From positions 14,906,427 to 14,970,426 of the forward strand of contig OX442315.1 in the NCBI GenBank assembly GCA_949358305.1: a stretch of DNA of 64,000 nt, read 5' to 3'. The position numbers and the translations under genes are program-made. This document shows positions 54,512 through 64,000 of the stretch, one piece after another. The number at the start of each line of letters is the position of its first letter. Position 1 is the stretch's first letter. The DNA comes from Strigamia acuminata. Its lineage: Eukaryota; Arthropoda; Chilopoda; Geophilomorpha; Linotaeniidae. The notes beneath the pieces are model-generated. The model made no database searches. It had not been told where the DNA came from and saw only the letters and a list, made by a program, of their open reading frames with translations.

Positions 54512-57500
54512 TATAGTTACTCACGTAACTTAAATAAATGAATTGCTTCACAAAACCTATCTCGAAGAGCGGATGGAGTCGGATTTAAGTTCGAAAGTTG
54601 TAGACGCAAAAAGCACACGACCGATTGTTACATTTACAAAATAAGAACTGATATTTTATTCAAAATTTTAGGTATATAAAACAAAAGGATTAAGCTAATC
54701 CTTAAATTCCAAGAATACAGATCTGGGTCACAGGTGAGCTTTTTCACCTGCGCCACGGTGGCAAAAAACACAATCAAACTGGTTCACCTTGGAAACCGCC
54801 AGTTTCCACAGTCCCCCCGTCCCGGCGGACTGGAACTTCGGTTTCCACTTCGAGGTTGCATAGTCTCTGGATGGGTCTTCGAAGACGTGTCCCGTTGGAC
54901 ATCTGGATTTCGCAGGAACGAATCAAGCCGTCACGACCCTCCTTCACGGAGGTGATGCGCCCGAGTTTCCACGTAAGTCGCGGCCGGTTTTGGTCCTCGA
55001 TGATCACAATATCTCCCACGTTAAATTTCGTACGACTGGTGACGCCTCGGTGTTGGCGTAATTCGATTAAGTATTCCTTCGTCCAACGGTCCCAAAATCG
55101 TTGGATAAGCGTTTGTCGGTATTTCCACGCTCTTAAGATGTCATCTTTTGATCCCGGATTGGTGGAATATTTCGGCGCGGTCGGCAGAAATGAAATGCGT
55201 TTTCCTAAGAGAAAATGAGAGGGGGAAAGGGGTGAATCTTCATGAGGAGTGTCATAAACATAAGTTAATGGTCTGGAGTTCACAACAGCTTCAGCTTCTG
55301 CCAGTATGGTTACGAGTCCCTCATAATCGAGTGAGTTTTTCCCGATCGTTTTCTTTAGCGCCAACTTCACTGAACGCACCATGCGCTCCCAAAAGCCGCT
55401 CCACCACGGTGCGGTTTCGACAATATATTTCCATGTTATCCGTTTTTCCGTAATAAATCCTTGAAACTGTTCTTCTGGTAAATACTTCAAAAACAAATTA
55501 ATCTCCTTGTCTGCTCTCTTGAACGTTTTGGCGTTATCGGAGTATATAGTTTTGGGAATTCCTCTTCTAGAGATAAAACGCTTCACACAGTCAATAAATT
55601 TATCGGTACTCAGGTTGGAGAGCAATTCCAAGTGGACTGCACGCGTTACCGCACATGTAAACAGGGCAATATACACTTTGTTACCCAATTTGGTGTAGAG
55701 AGGACCAGCAAAATCAACTCCGCAAATTTCGAACGGTTCACTCGGCGTAACACGATCAATGGGCAGTAATCCCCACTTTTCTTTGGCTAAACGTCCTTGT
55801 ATTTTTCGACAGCAAACACACTTGTGGATGATTCCCTTGATTGTTTTTCTCGCACGGGCGATCCAGAATCTCTCTCGAAGTCCACTCAATGTGTCGGCCA
55901 GTCCACTGTGTAAAGCTCGTTCGTGTTCGCCTAAAACAATCAATTTAGTTATAAAATGTTCGTTTGGTAATAAAAGGGGTTCGCGTGTATTTCGGTCGAT
56001 TTCTGCTAATCCCCATCGATGTGTTGCACGCAACAATCCCTTCTCATCTAGTATTGGCGACAACTTTATGATTGTTGACGACTTTTCGATTTGTTTCTGC
56101 CCTGACAAGCACTCGATCTCTTTTGGAAATTTGCTTTTCTGTAAATAGTTCACCCAATAAAGTTCAGCAAGTTCAATTTCCTCGTTTGTCGGCGCATCTC
56201 CATTTCTATTTTTCGTCTTTAGATTCGCAATATATCTAAAAACCCAGGCTGTAACTCGTTTCAGCTTCTTCCACGTACTAAATCGAGTGTAATCGATATC
56301 TGGTTCAGCAACTGTTATTAATGTCATATTCACTTCCCTGTCGTCGTCCTCGATGATTGGATCCACGTTCACGTCCTCATTTGGCCATCTCGATTCGTTG
56401 TCTGCAAGCCACTCCGGTCCTTTTAACCAAAATGGTTCTTCAGTGAGCTGTTTTACGTTCACTCCCCTCGTAACCAGGTCGGCTGGATTATCTTTCCCTG
56501 GGCAGTGGTGCCAATCGTCTCTCGATGTATTCTCAACAATTTCCCGTACACGATTGTACACGAACGTCGCTGGTCTGTTCTTGGTGTCGCGGATCCAATG
56601 CAATACGATCTTTGAGTCGGTCCAGATCGTGAAGTCTTCGCATCCGAGTGTCTGCTTTAAAGTCTGGATTAATCTTGATGCTAGTAAAGCACCCATCAGC
56701 TCCAACTTTGGCAGTGTTAACTCTTTAACCGGTGCAACTCTACATTTTGAAATAATAAAATCAATATTAACAGCATTTGTTTCGTCCAGAACTCGAGTGT
56801 AGGCTACTACGCCATACGCTCTCGGACTGGCATCACAGAAGATGTGAATCCTTTTTCCATAATTTCCTCCCCAATTTAACAATTTGCGCTCTAAATTTAA
56901 ATTTTCGAGGTATGGTATCTGAACATACCAATTTTCCCACTTTATCTTCACATATTCTGGAATGACGTCATCCCACCCAACATTTAGTTTCCAAAGTTCC
57001 TGAAAAATAATTTTAGCAGTTATCACAAAGGGGTTTGCCATTCCCAACGGGTCAAAAATCATGGCGGTAATTCTTACAATAAATCTCTTGGTGTATTTGG
57101 TCAAGTTAATCTCGTTAATCAATGTACTAATGTCTAATCCCAATTTATCTAACTCAATATCCCAAACTACCCCCAAAACCTTAGTTTTTTTTTGAAAAAC
57201 TGTCACGTCACAATCTGGGTCATCTCGTATAATTTTCTCTTGTAATTTCACATCATTCGACTTCCATTTGGTTAATTTCATGTTCGCGGCTTGCAAAATC
57301 TCACGACTCTCATTATAAATTTGAATTAACTTGTTCGAATTGTCAACACTTGTTACAAAATCGTCTACATACAAGTCTTCTTTCAGCTTGTCGCATGTGT
57401 CCGGGTATTGGTCTTCAAACTTGTCGACGTGTTCTTTTACTGTTGCATTTAGTAAAAATGGACTGGGTCCTGTTCCAAATGGGACTCGAGTTTGCCGTAG

Positions 57501-60382
57501 TTCAATTAATTTTACCGACTCTTCACCGTTCCACCCATCCTCGATCCAATAAAATCGTGTCACGTCGCGTTCGTCTGTCTTGAGGTGTATTCGATGGAAA
57601 GCCTTCTCAATGTCCCCGATTGCGCCATATTTGCCGGTTCGGAACTTCAAAACAATGTTTATTAGATGAGGTAACATATTCGGGCCCTTACTCAAACAGT
57701 CGTTTAGTGACAAACATCCCTTTGCGTGTGACGACGCATCGTAAACAATTCGTAACTTTGTTGTGGCTCGAGTTTCATCAATTACTGGTCGGTGAGGGAT
57801 ATAATACGGGTTGTTTGGTTTCGAATCCTTTGGTACTCTCTCCACGACTCTGGAAATCAGCTGTTCGTCGATCACTTTTTTATAGTCTAAATACAATTTG
57901 GGATTTTTGCGAAAACGATTAATTAAACTCCACAAACGCTTTTTCGCAACATCTCGATTGTCGCTCAATTCCTTGCGGTCGATCTTCCACGGGAATCCTA
58001 CTTCGTAATGGTCGTCTACCCACTCAATCTGGTCTTTGAATCGCTTCAGTGTGTCCGCTTCATCGATTCCTGGTTCTACAGTTTCGTGGCGAATCCCAAT
58101 CGACTCCAAGTTCCAGAATTTCTCTAAAAGTTCGTTTGTATTATCGGCAACAATCACTTTATTTACCCGCACCAAAGACGACATTGTTGTTTCTGTCTTC
58201 CCAGCTGATCCGTGCAGTGTCCAACCAAAGATGGTTTCGATCGCCATTAAATTCTCGTCGATACGTTGTTGTTTTCCTGTTGTAACTCGCCAAAAGTTGT
58301 CGACGCCGATCAAAATGGACACTCCATCGTCTCGTTGAATGTTGTTATCGTAGGCCAGTTTTATGTTGTATTTCTTCAGTTGTTCCAACACTTGTTCATC
58401 AGGCTTTCCTCGTAATGTCGGTGTGATCCAGGGTGACTCAAGCGCTTTGATTTCTAAACTGAAATTCTTATCTTCACAATTATTCAAGTTTAACTTCACC
58501 TGTTTTCGTTTGGTAATGGTTGGCTCAGTGGATCCGAAAGTCAAGAGGGCGAGGGATTGTTCTCCAGTTTTTTCCAGTTGTAATTCGTGCGACAGTTTTT
58601 CTGTGATGAAGCTTCTTTGTGATCCCCCATCCAAAAAACACTGGACTTTCCTCTTCTTCCCGTTTCCATTGGCTTCTAGGACGACGACTTGCAGGAACAT
58701 CACGGTTTCCATAGCTGTAGACTCTTGTACGGCTGAAGTCAAAGTTGTTTCTGTTTTCTTCGTGTCTTCTTTGTCGCACAAATACGTGTGATGTTTTTGT
58801 TCGCATTTCCGACATTTAAATCTCGTATTACACTGACGCGCTTGGTGATTCTCCTTCAGGCATCGATAACAGCGTCGGGCTTTGAAACACGCTTCTTTTC
58901 TTTTTTCTACGGACAACGGACAGTCTGGACTCTTGTGTTCTGTTTTCTCGCAAAACGTGCACTTGTAAACGATGTTCGATAAAGCTGAAGCAGAACTGTG
59001 GGTATTAGACTTGTAATTGGTTTTCTTCACCTCTTCCTTTTTGGTATTCGGGGTTTCCATCGATTCTTGTTGCGGTTTACTGGTTTTATCTGTGACTTCC
59101 GTACGTTCGCGCATCGCTACTTCGAATCTAAAAAAATCCAAAAATTCTTTAACAACCCAAGGTGCATCTCCTCGTGGACGTGCAAAATCATGTTGTATGC
59201 TGGTTGGCACAGCACGTGCGAGTATTGGGCATAATAATGGTCCGAAAGTTTCTGCCGGCACTCCGAGGTTCTCTAGACTCTTGATGTGGAGGTCGCAAAA
59301 ATCGTAAAGCTTCCGTAGGGCTGCCACATCTTCTACTCGCTTAACTGACGGCATCTCGAGCAGCTTGGCCATATGAGCACCGACAATCTGCTCCTTCTGT
59401 CCAAAACGATTAGTCAAAAGCGATATTGCGGTGTCGTAGTTGAGTTCCGTCACGGTGAGTCCGCTAATTGCGTTTGCTGCGAGTCCCTCGACGAGTGAGC
59501 GCAGATATACAAATTTGGCTGTTTTAGGCAGGGAAGTGTTATTATGCACGCTCAATTCAAAATCTGACCAGAACCCCGTCCAGGTTTCCGGCGTGCCTTT
59601 AAACTTGGCAACTTCTAGTTTTGGTAATTTCATCACGGTACATTGTGGTTGGATTGGGTTTAACGGGAGGTTTGCATTCAAATTTACGAGTGGTACTTGC
59701 GGTGGTATTTGCTGTGGTGGTGTTTGTTTCATTTGGTTGAGTTCTTTTAGGGCGACTTCCAGTGTAATTCTTGCGGCCGTCATCTCGTCTTGAAATTCTT
59801 CCGCATCTGTCTCGTCTTGATCCACTTCATTGACGTCTGTAATTCCGTCGGCGATTAAAACGTCCAATTTGTCGATCTTCACTCGTTTCGTGGTCAACTG
59901 CGCCTGTAGACATAATAATTTGACTTCATTTAGTGGATCTTCACCCATTTCTTTGTTGATTTTGGTGAAAAGCGCTCGCACGCTCTTTCTCGCTGATTCT
60001 CTTTGTGCGCGGTTTCTTGTTAAATCGTCCATTCTACTCGTCCTGGTTCGTTTTTCTTGAAGAATTCCCGGGTTTCGGCACCATATAGTTACTCACGTAA
60101 CTTAAATAAATGAATTGCTTCACAAAACCTATCTCGAAGAGCGGATGGAGTCGGATTTAAGTTCGAAAGTTGTAGACGCAAAAAGCACACGACCGATTGT
60201 TACATTTACAAAATAAGAACTGATATTTTATTCAAAATTTTAGGTATATAAAACAAAAGGATTAAGCTAATCCTTAAATTCCAAGAATACAGATCTGGGT
60301 CACAGGTGAGCTTTTTCACCTGCGCCACGGTGGCAAAAAACACAATCAAACTGGTTCACCTTGGAAACCGCCAGTTTCCACA
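54512..60382 (-). mobile_element. 5.9 kb BEL/Pao LTR retrotransposon, structurally intact
   Basis: LTRs of 299 bases at 54512-54810 and 60084-60382 that look identical, flanked by a perfect 5-bp duplication AACCA (54507-54511, 60383-60387). Directly inside the 5' LTR the minus strand reads TGGTGCCGAAACCCGGGA, a primer-binding site. The sequence GGGACGGGGGGAC before the 3' LTR is the polypurine tract. One open frame spans the inside. Recent insertion, possibly active. Confidence 0.95.
54774..60032 (-). CDS. pol: BEL/Pao Gag-Pol polyprotein
   Basis: 1,752 codons. A helical Gag region (1-300) with VAKFKGTPETWTGFWSDFEL is typical of BEL/Pao elements. Zinc knuckles follow: CTFCEKTEHKSPDC, CYRCLKENHQARQC and CRKCEQKHHTYLC (about 370-430). 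Protease has FLDGGSQRSFI (about 475), Gly standing where DSG or DTG is commoner. RT has DLYVDDFVTS (about 920), RNase H FCDASPRAYG (about 1090). Integrase has the zinc finger HSGLADTLSG...CVCC and the D,D,E residues in CGVDFAGPLY, YSDNAKTF and GFWERMV. A C-terminal DUF5641-like region with RPRLTWKLGRI ends the protein. The last 12 or so codons and stop lie in the 3' LTR. No disruption seen. Confidence 0.94.
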   Translation of the reverse strand: MDDLTRNRAQRESARKSVRALFTKINKEMGEDPLNEVKLLCLQAQLTTKRVKIDKLDVLIADGITDVNEVDQDETDAEEFQDEMTAARITLEVALKELNQMKQTPPQQIPPQVPLVNLNANLPLNPIQPQCTVMKLPKLEVAKFKGTPETWTGFWSDFELSVHNNTSLPKTAKFVYLRSLVEGLAANAISGLTVTELNYDTAISLLTNRFGQKEQIVGAHMAKLLEMPSVKRVEDVAALRKLYDFCDLHIKSLENLGVPAETFGPLLCPILARAVPTSIQHDFARPRGDAPWVVKEFLDFFRFEVAMRERTEVTDKTSKPQQESMETPNTKKEEVKKTNYKSNTHSSASALSNIVYKCTFCEKTEHKSPDCPLSVEKRKEACFKARRCYRCLKENHQARQCNTRFKCRKCEQKHHTYLCDKEDTKKTETTLTSAVQESTAMETVMFLQVVVLEANGNGKKRKVQCFLDGGSQRSFITEKLSHELQLEKTGEQSLALLTFGSTEPTITKRKQVKLNLNNCEDKNFSLEIKALESPWITPTLRGKPDEQVLEQLKKYNIKLAYDNNIQRDDGVSILIGVDNFWRVTTGKQQRIDENLMAIETIFGWTLHGSAGKTETTMSSLVRVNKVIVADNTNELLEKFWNLESIGIRHETVEPGIDEADTLKRFKDQIEWVDDHYEVGFPWKIDRKELSDNRDVAKKRLWSLINRFRKNPKLYLDYKKVIDEQLISRVVERVPKDSKPNNPYYIPHRPVIDETRATTKLRIVYDASSHAKGCLSLNDCLSKGPNMLPHLINIVLKFRTGKYGAIGDIEKAFHRIHLKTDERDVTRFYWIEDGWNGEESVKLIELRQTRVPFGTGPSPFLLNATVKEHVDKFEDQYPDTCDKLKEDLYVDDFVTSVDNSNKLIQIYNESREILQAANMKLTKWKSNDVKLQEKIIRDDPDCDVTVFQKKTKVLGVVWDIELDKLGLDISTLINEINLTKYTKRFIVRITAMIFDPLGMANPFVITAKIIFQELWKLNVGWDDVIPEYVKIKWENWYVQIPYLENLNLERKLLNWGGNYGKRIHIFCDASPRAYGVVAYTRVLDETNAVNIDFIISKCRVAPVKELTLPKLELMGALLASRLIQTLKQTLGCEDFTIWTDSKIVLHWIRDTKNRPATFVYNRVREIVENTSRDDWHHCPGKDNPADLVTRGVNVKQLTEEPFWLKGPEWLADNESRWPNEDVNVDPIIEDDDREVNMTLITVAEPDIDYTRFSTWKKLKRVTAWVFRYIANLKTKNRNGDAPTNEEIELAELYWVNYLQKSKFPKEIECLSGQKQIEKSSTIIKLSPILDEKGLLRATHRWGLAEIDRNTREPLLLPNEHFITKLIVLGEHERALHSGLADTLSGLRERFWIARARKTIKGIIHKCVCCRKIQGRLAKEKWGLLPIDRVTPSEPFEICGVDFAGPLYTKLGNKVYIALFTCAVTRAVHLELLSNLSTDKFIDCVKRFISRRGIPKTIYSDNAKTFKRADKEINLFLKYLPEEQFQGFITEKRITWKYIVETAPWWSGFWERMVRSVKLALKKTIGKNSLDYEGLVTILAEAEAVVNSRPLTYVYDTPHEDSPLSPSHFLLGKRISFLPTAPKYSTNPGSKDDILRAWKYRQTLIQRFWDRWTKEYLIELRQHRGVTSRTKFNVGDIVIIEDQNRPRLTWKLGRITSVKEGRDGLIRSCEIQMSNGTRLRRPIQRLCNLEVETEVPVRRDGGTVETGGFQGEPV

Positions 60383-60387
60383 AACCA

Positions 60388-60632
60388 TGAACGTACACTT
60401 CGTTTTGGACGTTCAGACTTCGTTTGTTACATGAAACAAATGTAACAAACGAAAAACCGAAGTTGTAATTGCTGACAAAAATGGCTGTTTTGAATAAGAG
60501 CCGCGGCTCTTAATTTATAAAATACGGTATTCGAATATCGCTCACTTTCGGTTTATCGGTGCGAACTGGTGCCGACATTGTAAATTAATACGATTTTATA
60601 ACCGTCACAAAATGAGGGCGCGAGATAATCGT
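60388..60632. other. MITE end and inverted LTR-end fragment
   Basis: Holds the right part of the MITE split by the BEL element. At 60595-60610 TTTTATAACCGTCACA is nearly the inverse of the start of the following LTR, so a truncated LTR in opposite orientation may abut it. Confidence 0.5.
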
Positions 60633-61609
60633 TGTGACGGTTGTAAAACCGCGTAATGCGAAACTTCACACTAGATGGCGCTGCGACAATAAGCGCGCGC
60701 AGTTTAAATATGATAACCGAGGTTATGATGACTAGTACGGCAATACGAATAAATATACGTTATTTATATTAAGAGTATTAATTAGAACAATATTGATGCT
60801 ATAGAATCAATATAGAATGTTTTATACTTACCTGTGAAGAGAACCAATTGGACTCTTCGAGATTTGGACCCCCGAATCTCTGGATTCTGGTGTCCGATTG
60901 GCTACTCCTAATCCTATTGTTCTTAGAACATATATAAGAGGTTTTCACCAGAACTTTGGCTTTTGTACTAGGTGCATTCAAAAAGTCTATTTAGCCGCTT
61001 ATTCACTCGCTTGAACACAGGCTGGTATGTTGGTTTTGCTTCTCTTGTGGAGCTTAACACACATCCGTGATTATTCACGGCGGTAGTTATATATCGCTCA
61101 TGTACGGGCTTTTACACACGCTTATACACGGAAAGGCGAACCCGGACAACAAATCCCGGTTACTGATCATTTGCGATCAGATTCACCGTTACGGCTCTGA
61201 GCCGGATGGAGGTGTCAAAACCTCCCGCAATATTACTAATATTACTAATAACTAATGTTTATTTATTGTGTTTCTTCCTAGCTTTTAGTATTGTTTAAAT
61301 CGCATTACCGATTGATTAATCGATTGAATAACACTCGGTGATGCGGATAATTCTCCGCATCCACGTAACGTTATTATGACCATGCCGCAAAGCCAACCCT
61401 ATCCCTTGGCCCGCCCGGACATCCAAACCAAACGATGCCGCCCGTTTACACGTGCCCAGAACCCAGTATTCTTTGTAATAAACATAATGATGTTGTAATT
61501 ATCGTAAGTTCGTATTATTCAGCCAGTAATTCACTTAGCGCACAATGGTTTAGCTTATCTCGGTTAGTTTTAGTGTACAATTTGCCTATCAAAAGGTAGA
61601 ATCGTCACA
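60633..61609. mobile_element. probable solo LTR (TGTGACGG...CGTCACA)
   Basis: 977 bases with TG...CA ends flanked by TCGT on both sides (60629-60632, 61610-61613). The duplicate locus at 21760 reads GATAATCGTTTATACACTG, the unoccupied site. 28528-28553 keeps only the last 25 or so bases. No ORF. It lies directly after the stop of peptide gene C and might supply its 3' end. Family unknown. Confidence 0.72.
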
Positions 61610-61623
61610 TCGTTTATACACTA

Positions 61624-61857
61624 TTAGTAAAAAAAAGTTACTTCTACCTCTACCAGGTTAGCTATTCCTTCTAATCCCCCAGACATAACAGCGGCAAATA
61701 TTTTCTAAAAAATAGCAAAAAATTATTTCACTGTATCTAAATGAATAGCTTAAAATCTTACAAGATACAGTTTTGCTAGCTCAGCACAACTTAATGGTCC
61801 TTCTTGTGCAACAGCCATGACAACAAACGATACCAAAACAATAGCAATAATCTTCAT
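61624..61857 (-). CDS. small secreted peptide C (two exons)
   Basis: Exon 1 is 61857-61762 and exon 2 61704-61624, phase 0, with a 57-base intron; 58 residues. Signal peptide MKIIAIVLVSFVVMAVAQ, identical to copy B. The mature part starts QEGPLSC with a single cysteine (C24) and contains GGLEGIANLVEV, matching TEGLEGINPLIN of B. It ends EVTFFY then TAA TAG. Mature sequences of A, B and C differ far more than the signal peptides, a pattern common in secreted peptides under diversifying selection. Function unknown; candidates include defence, secretion or venom-type roles, none supported directly. Confidence 0.75.
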
Positions 61858-61864
61858 TCTGATG

Positions 61865-62440
61865 ACTTCAATCCTTTTTAAATTCTATGGAATACATACG
61901 CAGTAAATAAATATACACATACCGTAGGCAAATATAAACTGTAATCTCTAACACAATTTGACATGATTGAATTTTTACATTATTTTGATCTTTGTATTAT
62001 TTTGTCACACAGAGGCGGATTGAGAGATGAACAAACTAAAAAAATATTGGGTAAACATAAAACCAAAAAACGGTTTTCTGCAAAAACAAAAATTATTTTA
62101 GGCGTCAAAAATTCATTTTTGGCCAGAAAAAAAATTCATTTCTGGCCAGAAAAAAAATTCATTTCTGGCCAGAAAAAAATTTCTTTTTAAGCCATCATTG
62201 ATAAAAATTTCTTTTTTATATGCAAAAATAAACCAAAAAAATAAAAATGATAGCACAACACCCCAAGTTTTTCGAAAGAGTGAGATCACGGATTGGAATC
62301 TGGGGTGAGGTGACTATCCTTTTGTTTGCTTGGTCACCGAGTGTCTGCACAAGGTTGGGTTTTCTAGAAGGCAATTTTCGACAAAATAACTGACAATATG
62401 GTAGATTACAGCGACAGCAATAATCTTCCTGGCCTCTCTA
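61865..62440 (-). promoter_or_regulatory. upstream region of peptide gene C
   Basis: Homologous to 22040-22610 and 30440-30900. Includes a three-fold 22-base repeat TTCATTTTTGGCCAGAAAAA at 62110-62190. Confidence 0.5.
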
Positions 62441-62726
62441 TTATTTCAACGAATATGGATTGTAAATGGAAGATATAATACTCGAAGGTAACTATCTCGT
62501 TTATTTTGCCTATAACGTCTTCAAAACTCTACTTTTTGCATTCATTTAGAAAAAGCCCCCAAAACAAAATTCGCATTTTTAAATTTAAAAATTACGTTCT
62601 TTCGGTAATACTTGCCTGGAATTGTAGATTCAATGCTGACACGAGAATGTCTGATGGAAATCCAATGCTTGAGCAGAGCATTTATATACACAAATTTTCA
62701 ATAGAAATTTTTTTCCGACATCCCCA

Positions 62727-63960
62727 TTCAACTGACAAAAATAATTGACATCTGGTTTCAGAAAGAACGAACCTTTGTGTTTTACAATTTTGCTGCATCG
62801 ACAGCTGTAATAAAACGTTAAACGTTCTTTGTTAAACCAAAAGCTTATTCGCATAAATTCTTAACAACGTAAAACACAAATTTCCAACTGGCAGTGCAAC
62901 CTGTATTTGCTTCCGCATGCCTAACTCGACCTTGATTACTCTAAAAAAAAAGACTCATAAGACAATTTACCTGTGGTAGAAGCCAGGAAAAGATCATGTT
63001 TTTATTGTGTTTTCATAAAACAATTTTATATGAAATAAAAAAGAATATTATTATGTGGAGTTTTTTAGGTTTGACGGGCGATAACGATCGCCAGGGGGCG
63101 GGGCGGACGTACAAGAATATGTCCGATAGACGTTTTGGGGGCAAACAGCCAATTGGGGGCTGTTCCTTGTGGTCAGCCAATCAGAGCTGACCAATGCGAT
63201 ATTTAAAGAAGAATTGTTTTGTAATAAAATCACTTGGAATTTAACTAAGCTAGCGGTTGTGTCATGTTATTTTCGGGTCAGCTGATCCCAAGTTTGGGAT
63301 AGTTTACAATTATATTAGTATTGTGATTGCCCGAATTATTCGGATTCTCCTTGCATTTTCGCGAATTTATTATTATTTGAGAGAATAATGATTTCATCAT
63401 TATTTTCACCGCCATCTTTGACCAAGACCGACATAACGAAGCCCATCGCGGAGATGGCATCAGCGCCGTGCAAATTCGTATAATTTCCATATTTTTAATA
63501 ATATTCTGTGACCGCTTGGCCACCCACAGTGACCTGCATCACTCCACACTGCCCAATGGCCCTGATGACACGCATGATTTGTCCTTTATTTATTGTATAG
63601 GTCACATAACACATAACACTTGCTTCTTGTGTTTTACAGTACTGAAAGTGTGTACTCTTATTTTTCACTGCATAGGTTAGCTCTGCTAATACGAACAGTA
63701 AACCAATATACTAAGATTGATTTGTGATAATTCAACTGAAGCATTTGTGCTCATTTCTAACTAGGTTGACGTTGGCACAACGTTACATTCGCAATAGTCT
63801 ACAGAGAGACCGATACCTAATGTTAAAGTTTCTCAAAATCTATGCCTTGGGTGTTCCTAAAAATTAGACCGCATGTTGTCAAGAGGGTCCTTTTGCTTCG
63901 ATTAAAACCACACACTCCTACAAAGTTAGGTGTTTGTCTGTAGACTATCGCAAATGTAAT
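62727..63960. repeat. repeat X, copy 3, with the empty Gypsy site
   Basis: Duplicate of 37180-38123. Its end, ACACACTCCTACAAAGTTAG near 63915, is the unoccupied target of the 4.7 kb Gypsy element. A solo LTR interrupts it at 63054. Confidence 0.85.
63054..63308 (+). mobile_element. short solo LTR
   Basis: 255 bases, TGTGGAGTTT to AGTTTACA, with 4-bp duplication ATTA (63050-63053, 63309-63312). It carries a TATTTAAAG promoter-like motif and AATAAA about 45 bases later. Missing from the duplicate at 37507. No full-length relative in the window. Confidence 0.75.
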
Positions 63961-64000
63961 GTTGTGCCTGGTCCATAACGCACCAAACTGTCAAACCGAT

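Overview
This is repeat-rich, AT-rich animal nuclear DNA. GT-AG introns, an SLC17-type transporter, a reprolysin-like metalloprotease tail, TRAF-family genes and a mix of Gypsy, BEL/Pao, DIRS, hAT and Tc1-like transposons point to an invertebrate, most likely an arthropod or other ecdysozoan. The species cannot be named from the sequence alone. No rRNA, tRNA or CRISPR was seen.

Layout. 1-201: last exons of a secreted metalloprotease-like gene. 710-4190: a complete ten-exon SLC17A9-like vesicular transporter (446 aa). 4318-17434: a 13.1 kb Gypsy-type element on the minus strand with identical-looking 1,039 bp LTRs, gag, pol and a third 954-codon ORF carrying two DnaJ-like CxxCxGxG motifs. 17435-22600: foldback and hAT-like elements, then small secreted peptide gene A. 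22600-31100: broken TRAF C-terminal copies, a RING/zinc-finger gene (five exons), a hAT element, and peptide gene B with 1.6 kb of nested foldback DNA in its intron. 31720-36740: a decayed DIRS element with 75 bp inverted repeats and two introns in gag. 38124-42865: a young Gypsy element with 135 bp LTRs and one in-frame stop inside protease. 42978-47865: foldback elements and MITEs. 47978-49437: the intact 3' part of a TRAF gene. 49600-52600: a decayed second copy of the RING gene, holding a solo LTR of the 13 kb element. 54512-60382: a structurally intact BEL/Pao element. 60633-61609: a probable solo LTR. 61624-61857: peptide gene C. 62727-63960: duplicate of 37180-38123, with one more solo LTR.

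How it fits together. The host DNA is a tandem array built from one repeating block: 3' end of the SLC17A9-like gene, conserved noncoding DNA, small secreted peptide gene (minus strand), TRAF gene, RING gene. Three copies can be traced. Each has been split differently by transposons, and the copies have decayed in complementary ways: TRAF is broken but RING intact in one, TRAF intact and RING dead in the other. The three two-exon peptide genes (58-76 aa, signal peptide, a single cysteine) are too small and too split to appear as long ORFs. With the third ORF of the 13 kb element they are the most novel items here.
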